48,742 nucleotides of DNA, taken from NCBI RefSeq assembly GCF_002836975.1, contig NZ_NIJK01000038.1:113831-162572 (forward strand). The letters are read 5' to 3'. The stretch comes from Shewanella indica. GTDB taxonomy: Bacteria; Pseudomonadota; Gammaproteobacteria; Enterobacterales; Shewanellaceae. The position numbers and the translations under genes are program-made. Within the stretch, counting starts at the first letter, position 1; every line of letters starts with the position of its first letter. Shown here piece after piece: positions 44,586 through 48,742 of the stretch. The notes under the pieces are model-generated. The model was not told where the DNA came from and ran no database searches. It saw only the letters and a program-made list of their open reading frames with translations.

Positions 44586-46163
44586 TTATGGGCGCTGTGC
44601 CGAATGCCAAAGTTGCAGAGTAAGGTAGCTGCCCCAGGGCGACGCCGCTTCAGTGACACCTTGCAGTAATGCTTGGTAATGGCCCGCACCTTGATTGCCT
44701 TTATGCTGAGCAACTGCGCCTTGTTTAACCGAATCAGGATTAAGTTGAGCCAAACTCTCGTTACCCTTGGTCGAGATTGCTGTTTCAACAAGTAGCCTGA
44801 GCAGACGTTTACGGATTATCAAATCGCCGCCGAGCAACACATCAGGATCCGACAACCCGCGCATTCTGGCGTAGGCTATGGTCCAAGGGCCAATCCCTTT
44901 CAAACTGAGCCAAGCCTCAGGCTCGGTATCACCATGCTCAAGCTGAAAACGCGCCAACTCGGCCAGTGCCGTCTTTCTGCTTGCGGGCATTTTCAACTCG
45001 TCAAAGTCCGCCGCCAACATACTTTCGGGCTCGGGAAAGAAGCTGATTTCGCGCCCGGCGATAACTCGCCGCTCACCTCTGGCTGCCACCAACTGCCCCA
45101 ACAGTTTTGTGGCTTGGGTAACGCTGACCTGCTGGCCCAGAACAGCCCGCACACCGGCTTCAAACAGAGAGCCTGCTGCCGGCAGCCTCAGCCCCGGCTC
45201 CCAACCAAAGGTGGAGTCTGCCAGTGTGATAGGTTGCAACACTTGCTCAACCTGCTGCATATCAGCGTCGAGATCCAATATCCTTCTTATCCGATTGACC
45301 AATACCGGCAACAAGCTAAGCTCGGCGCCCTCTTCCAATGCCAGGGTAACTGCGACTCTATTTTGCGAGGCCTGCAACTCAGCAAAAAACCAAGCTTTGA
45401 ACCCGCCTTTGTCGCTGTTGAGTAACAGGCTGCGACCATAGCCCTGGCGGCCATTAAGTTCAAACCACTCCATTCCTGTTACCGCCCGCAGGCGATAGAA
45501 ATCAAGCAGCGCTTGCCAGGCATAAGGCGGCCGGTAACTCAAAAACAGTTGCAGCCTGTTACTGTCGTCCATTTGCGTATCAGCGCTACGTCTGAGTGCC
45601 GACGGGGTTAGCTGCAGCTGACTCTGAAACACTTCGTTGAAACGGCGAATACTCGTGTATCCCGCAGCCAAGGCCACCTGCGTGATAGGGAGCCGGGTTT
45701 GGTGCAGCAACTGCTTGGCAAACATCAATTGCTGAAACGCAGCGTATTGCTTGGGAGACAGGCCCAGCGCTTCGACAAACAGCTTGCGCAGATAACGACT
45801 GCTGATCCCGAGACGCAGTGCCAAGTGCTCGACACCTTTCGCCGACTCGCCGCTCAAGGCGCCCTGCTCTATCAGAGTTACCGCCCGCTCCAGCGTGGTT
45901 CTCGTGCCTTTCCAGGCACAGGAACCTGGCGCGCTTTCCGGTCGACAACGCAAACAGGGGCGCAAACCTTGATTTGCCGCGGCTGCGGCCGAGAAAAAAT
46001 ATTCGACATTTTCCTCTTTCGGCGCCACAGCCGGACAGATAGGCCGGCAATAGATCCCCGTCGTCTTCACCCCGATAAAGAAACGGCCATCAAACCTGGG
46101 ATCGCGACTGAGTCTCGCCCGGCGGCAGGTGTCGGCGCTGAGCTCAGTAAAAATCGTCATCAT
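44586..46163 (-). CDS. Ada N-terminal regulator fused to AlkA DNA glycosylase
   Basis: 525 residues. Domain order: Ada zinc-binding domain (about 10-85; FFIGVKTTGIYCRPICP and GLRPCLRCRPE, four Cys, of which the first is the methylphosphotriester acceptor), AraC-type HTH (about 95-190; LALRLGISSRYLRKLFVEALGLSP, ITQVALAAGYTSIRRFNEVF), AlkA N-terminal domain (about 205-290; LQLFLSYRPPYAWQALLDFY) and HhH-GPD glycosylase (about 300-490; AVLGQQVSVTQATKLLGQLV, LKGIGPWTIAYARMRGL, catalytic Asp in LLGGDLIIRKR). It both senses methylation and excises 3-methyladenine. Unusual: about 35 low-complexity residues (AISTKGNESLAQLNPDSVKQ onward) separate the glycosylase core from the final PWGSYLTLQLW. Confidence 0.9.
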   Translation of the reverse strand: MMTIFTELSADTCRRARLSRDPRFDGRFFIGVKTTGIYCRPICPAVAPKEENVEYFFSAAAAANQGLRPCLRCRPESAPGSCAWKGTRTTLERAVTLIEQGALSGESAKGVEHLALRLGISSRYLRKLFVEALGLSPKQYAAFQQLMFAKQLLHQTRLPITQVALAAGYTSIRRFNEVFQSQLQLTPSALRRSADTQMDDSNRLQLFLSYRPPYAWQALLDFYRLRAVTGMEWFELNGRQGYGRSLLLNSDKGGFKAWFFAELQASQNRVAVTLALEEGAELSLLPVLVNRIRRILDLDADMQQVEQVLQPITLADSTFGWEPGLRLPAAGSLFEAGVRAVLGQQVSVTQATKLLGQLVAARGERRVIAGREISFFPEPESMLAADFDELKMPASRKTALAELARFQLEHGDTEPEAWLSLKGIGPWTIAYARMRGLSDPDVLLGGDLIIRKRLLRLLVETAISTKGNESLAQLNPDSVKQGAVAQHKGNQGAGHYQALLQGVTEAASPWGSYLTLQLWHSAQRP

Positions 46164-46429
46164 CTGTTTCGCTATCGTCTATAACCTGGATGCAGATTAC
46201 CCCGCAAACACGAGGGAAACCAGCGGAAAACGGAACTGGACCCCGAGACTAAACCCAAACAGTTGATCCGGAATAATAGCTGCCCTGCCGGTAAAAATTG
46301 GGTATGCTGGAACGGCTTGAATAAAAATCACTCCAGATCCGCAAGGCCCGATGTCTGCCCGCATAACCGGGCAAGAATCATTCTTTGCCAAGAGATAAAT
46401 CGCCCATAACAGTTTGCCAAGAGAAGGCC

Positions 46430-48271
46430 ATGATAAAGACGTTGTTTTCCCGCTTTGAACACTGGACGGATCCACTGCCGGATATAGAACCATCTCCACC
46501 GCCCAAAGGGCTCTATGCTTTTTGTCGCCACTACACCAAAGGTTTCGAGCGACCGTTGATATTGATGTCAATATTGACCGCAATTCTGGCCATGCTGGAA
46601 GTGTCGTTGTTTGGCTTTATGGGGCAGTTGGTTGACTGGCTGGTAGACAAGGATCCACAAACCCTGCTGCAGGATGAAGGACTCAAGTTACTCGGCATGA
46701 CCTTGCTGGTACTCGTGCTCTTGCCTGTACTCATCTTGCTGCACGCCTTGATTGTCTACCAAAGTCTCTTGGGCAACTATCCGATGGCCATCCGCTGGCT
46801 GGCGCACAAATACTTGTTGAAACAGAGTGTTTCCTTCTATCAGGACGACTTTGCCGGCCGCATAGCCACCAAGGTGATGCAAACCTCTCTTGCGGTGCGG
46901 GAAACCGTGATGAAACTCCTGGACGTGCTGGTCTACATAATGGTGTATTTCACCTCCATGTTGGTGATGATCGCCAGTGCCGATATGCGCTTGATGCTGC
47001 CCATGTTGGCATGGCTTGCCATCTATATCGGCCTGCAGTGGTATTTCGTGCCCAAGTTGAAAGCCGTGTCTACCGAGCAAGCCGATGCCCGCTCAACCAT
47101 GACAGGTCGAATCGTCGACAGCTACACCAATATTGCCACGGTCAAACTCTTCTCCCACACCCAGCAGGAAGCCGAATACGCGCAGTCGAGCATGAAAACC
47201 TTCCTGGATACCGTGCACAGGCAGATGCGTCTGGTCACCGGAATTAACGTCAGTGTGCAGCTACTGAACTATTTCCTGGCCTTTAGCGTGGCAGCCGTAT
47301 CCATCTGGCTCTGGAGCGACAGTGCCATCAGTGTTGGCGCCATAGCGATTGCCGTCAGCCTGGCTCTGCGCCTCAACGGCATGTCGCAATGGATAATGTG
47401 GGAAATCAGCTCACTGTTTGAAAATATAGGGACAGTGGCCGATGGTATGAGCACCTTGTCCAAACCCACCCGCATTCTGGATGCCGAAGACGCCAAAGCC
47501 ATTTTGGTTGAGCAAGGGCAAATCGATTTCGATAAGGTCAGCTTTCACTATGGAGAACAGAGCGGTGTGCTGGAAGGCCTGGATTTACAGATCAAGCCAG
47601 GTGAAAAAGTCGGTCTGGTGGGGCGCTCGGGTGCCGGTAAGTCCACCTTGGTCAATCTGCTGATGCGTTTTCATGATGTGGAAAAGGGAAAAATTCTGAT
47701 AGACGGTCAGGATATCCGTAAAGTTACCCAGGATTCGCTGCGCTCACAGATAGGCATGGTGACTCAGGATACCTCATTGCTGCACAGATCCATCAGAGAA
47801 AATATTCTTTATGGTCGTCCCGATGCCACGGAAGAGGAACTGGAGCAGGCGATCATCAAGGCCCAGGCCAGTGAGTTTATCGCCTCTTTGACAGATCCGT
47901 CGGGAAATACCGGGCTGGATGCCCAGGTGGGTGAACGGGGTGTCAAATTATCCGGCGGTCAAAGGCAGCGTATTGCCATCGCCAGAGTGCTATTGAAAGA
48001 TGCGCCAATATTGATCCTGGATGAAGCCACCTCGGCACTCGACTCGGAAGTGGAAGCGGCAATTCAGGAAAGCCTCTATCAACTGATGGAAGGAAAAACC
48101 GTTATCGCTATTGCCCACAGACTATCAACCATAGCCGCAATGGATAGATTGATAGTGCTGGATCAGGGCAAAGTGGTCGAACAAGGCAGCCATCAAGAAC
48201 TGATCCGCAGCAAAGGAATTTACGCCCAGCTGTGGGCTCACCAAACAGGCGGTTTTATCGGTGTAGACTGA
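46430..48271 (+). CDS. ABC transporter, fused permease and ATPase (exporter type)
   Basis: 613 residues from MIKTLFSRFEHWTDPLP with GAGAAGG upstream; a longer in-frame start at 46385 is less well placed. Six-helix transmembrane domain (about 35-325) and a C-terminal ATPase with Walker A GRSGAGKST, Q-loop MVTQDTSLLH, signature KLSGGQRQR, Walker B ILILDEATSALD and switch His in IAHRLST. It is a type IV (MsbA/LmrA-like) half-transporter that acts as a dimer. The substrate cannot be inferred, and no partner gene lies beside it. Confidence 0.92.
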   Translation: MIKTLFSRFEHWTDPLPDIEPSPPPKGLYAFCRHYTKGFERPLILMSILTAILAMLEVSLFGFMGQLVDWLVDKDPQTLLQDEGLKLLGMTLLVLVLLPVLILLHALIVYQSLLGNYPMAIRWLAHKYLLKQSVSFYQDDFAGRIATKVMQTSLAVRETVMKLLDVLVYIMVYFTSMLVMIASADMRLMLPMLAWLAIYIGLQWYFVPKLKAVSTEQADARSTMTGRIVDSYTNIATVKLFSHTQQEAEYAQSSMKTFLDTVHRQMRLVTGINVSVQLLNYFLAFSVAAVSIWLWSDSAISVGAIAIAVSLALRLNGMSQWIMWEISSLFENIGTVADGMSTLSKPTRILDAEDAKAILVEQGQIDFDKVSFHYGEQSGVLEGLDLQIKPGEKVGLVGRSGAGKSTLVNLLMRFHDVEKGKILIDGQDIRKVTQDSLRSQIGMVTQDTSLLHRSIRENILYGRPDATEEELEQAIIKAQASEFIASLTDPSGNTGLDAQVGERGVKLSGGQRQRIAIARVLLKDAPILILDEATSALDSEVEAAIQESLYQLMEGKTVIAIAHRLSTIAAMDRLIVLDQGKVVEQGSHQELIRSKGIYAQLWAHQTGGFIGVD

Positions 48272-48312
48272 GATATCTTTACCGCCCTGCTTTTCGGCAT
48301 AGAACAACATTT

Positions 48313-48342
48313 CAGGAAGCCATCACGGCTTCCTGGTTTTTT
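48313..48342 (+). terminator. Rho-independent terminator of the ABC transporter gene
   Basis: Nine-bp stem CAGGAAGCC/GGCTTCCTG with a five-base loop and a run of six T after one G. Confidence 0.92.
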
Positions 48343-48612
48343 AAGCCTTCCATACCATATAAAGAGACACTCACCTTGACTAACTGCCACATACTTATTC
48401 AAGTAGCGACTTTTTATTCAAGTAGTAACTAGGCGGGTATCCGGGCAAAACGATCTGGCGTATCGGTAATGAGGCCTGTGCCTGATAAGAGCAGTTAATA
48501 AGAACTGCATTTTAGAGCCACGTTTCGATACATGGTTGGATAAATACTCTAACAAGCCATTCGGGGTTAGAGCGTACTTTTGCTAGGACGCAAACGTTGA
48601 AGAAACAGATAA
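48343..48612. other. Intergenic region without a convincing gene
   Basis: I see no gene with a ribosome binding site here. It contains two copies of TTATTCAAGTAG 20 bases apart (about 48393-48426) and an inverted repeat CTCTAAC...GTTAGAG (48547-48572). Being next to a tRNA gene it could be an old integration scar, but no integrase or matching tRNA fragment is visible. Confidence 0.4.
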
Positions 48613-48635
48613 CAAAAAACCACCCTGAGGTGGTT
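48613..48635 (-). terminator. Rho-independent terminator of the tRNA gene
   Basis: Stem AACCACC/GGTGGTT with a four-base loop and six U on the minus strand, 27 bases past the tRNA 3' end. Confidence 0.85.
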
Positions 48636-48661
48636 AGTGTTTCTCTTGAAGAGAGAATCTA

Positions 48662-48737
<76 letters not shown>

Positions 48738-48742
48738 GAAAT

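Noticed and set aside
48547..48572. Integron attC site
   Set aside because: Core-like CTCTAAC/GTTAGAG are only 12 bases apart and neither fits the RYYYAAC/GTTRRRY pattern fully; no integrase is present.

Overview
The window reads as a chromosomal segment of a Shewanella-like marine gammaproteobacterium. This is inferred from protein similarity and gene order as I know them (ISC operon followed by rimK and iscX; BtsS/BtsR beside a CstA-type carrier; SstT; CheV; NnrS; large TonB receptors with a VERIEVTGSRIK N-terminus). No database search was run. Most genes are housekeeping. I see no insertion sequence, prophage or CRISPR array.

Layout. (1) 1-2480, minus: a compact RiPP-type operon with a secreted precursor carrying eight EGKCG motifs, a DUF692/MNIO enzyme, a DUF2063 partner and an unlisted 39-residue membrane protein. 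(2) 2700-4230, plus: dusC and a short DksA/TraR-type zinc-finger protein. (3) 4265-10480, minus: two large TonB-dependent receptors, each with its own terminator, and AT-rich upstream DNA with palindromes. (4) 10480-18210, minus: ndk, a 55-residue His-rich membrane protein, iscX, rimK and the complete isc operon (iscR-iscS-iscU-iscA-hscB-hscA-fdx). Three IscR-type sites lie upstream of iscR. (5) 18260-20840: cysE and trmJ on minus, suhB divergent on plus. (6) 21010-24660: nnrS behind NsrR-like and IscR-like sites, a PsiE-family gene, a PilZ protein, an orphan ParA with a ribbon-helix-helix partner, and yecH. (7) 24777-28737, plus: a pyruvate-sensing-type two-component system (btsS-btsR) directly upstream of a CstA-family carrier whose promoter carries three phased ACCGCT repeats. 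(8) 28826-31047, minus: yaeQ, a Met8-like siroheme enzyme, a rhodanese-fold protein lacking its catalytic cysteine, and a DUF2007/zinc-ribbon protein. (9) 31257-37016, minus: secF-secD-yajC-tgt, queA and a 53-residue protein. (10) 37161-38585, plus: acpH and rluA. (11) 38605-46163, minus: an unknown protein, sstT, cheV, a cardiolipin-synthase-like lipoprotein, a Cys phosphatase, ogt and an Ada-AlkA fusion. (12) 46430-48742: an ABC exporter on plus and tRNA-Ala(GGC) on minus.

The most interesting system is the MNIO operon. The family precedent (bufferins, HvfABC) predicts that EGKCG cysteines are converted to copper-binding heterocycles, and this precursor has all eight of its cysteines in that motif. 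Other notable points are the reconstructed BtsR-type operator array, three IscR-type boxes at iscR plus one at nnrS, a short dispersed repeat that supplies stop codons of fdx and sstT, and several small proteins below usual ORF cutoffs.
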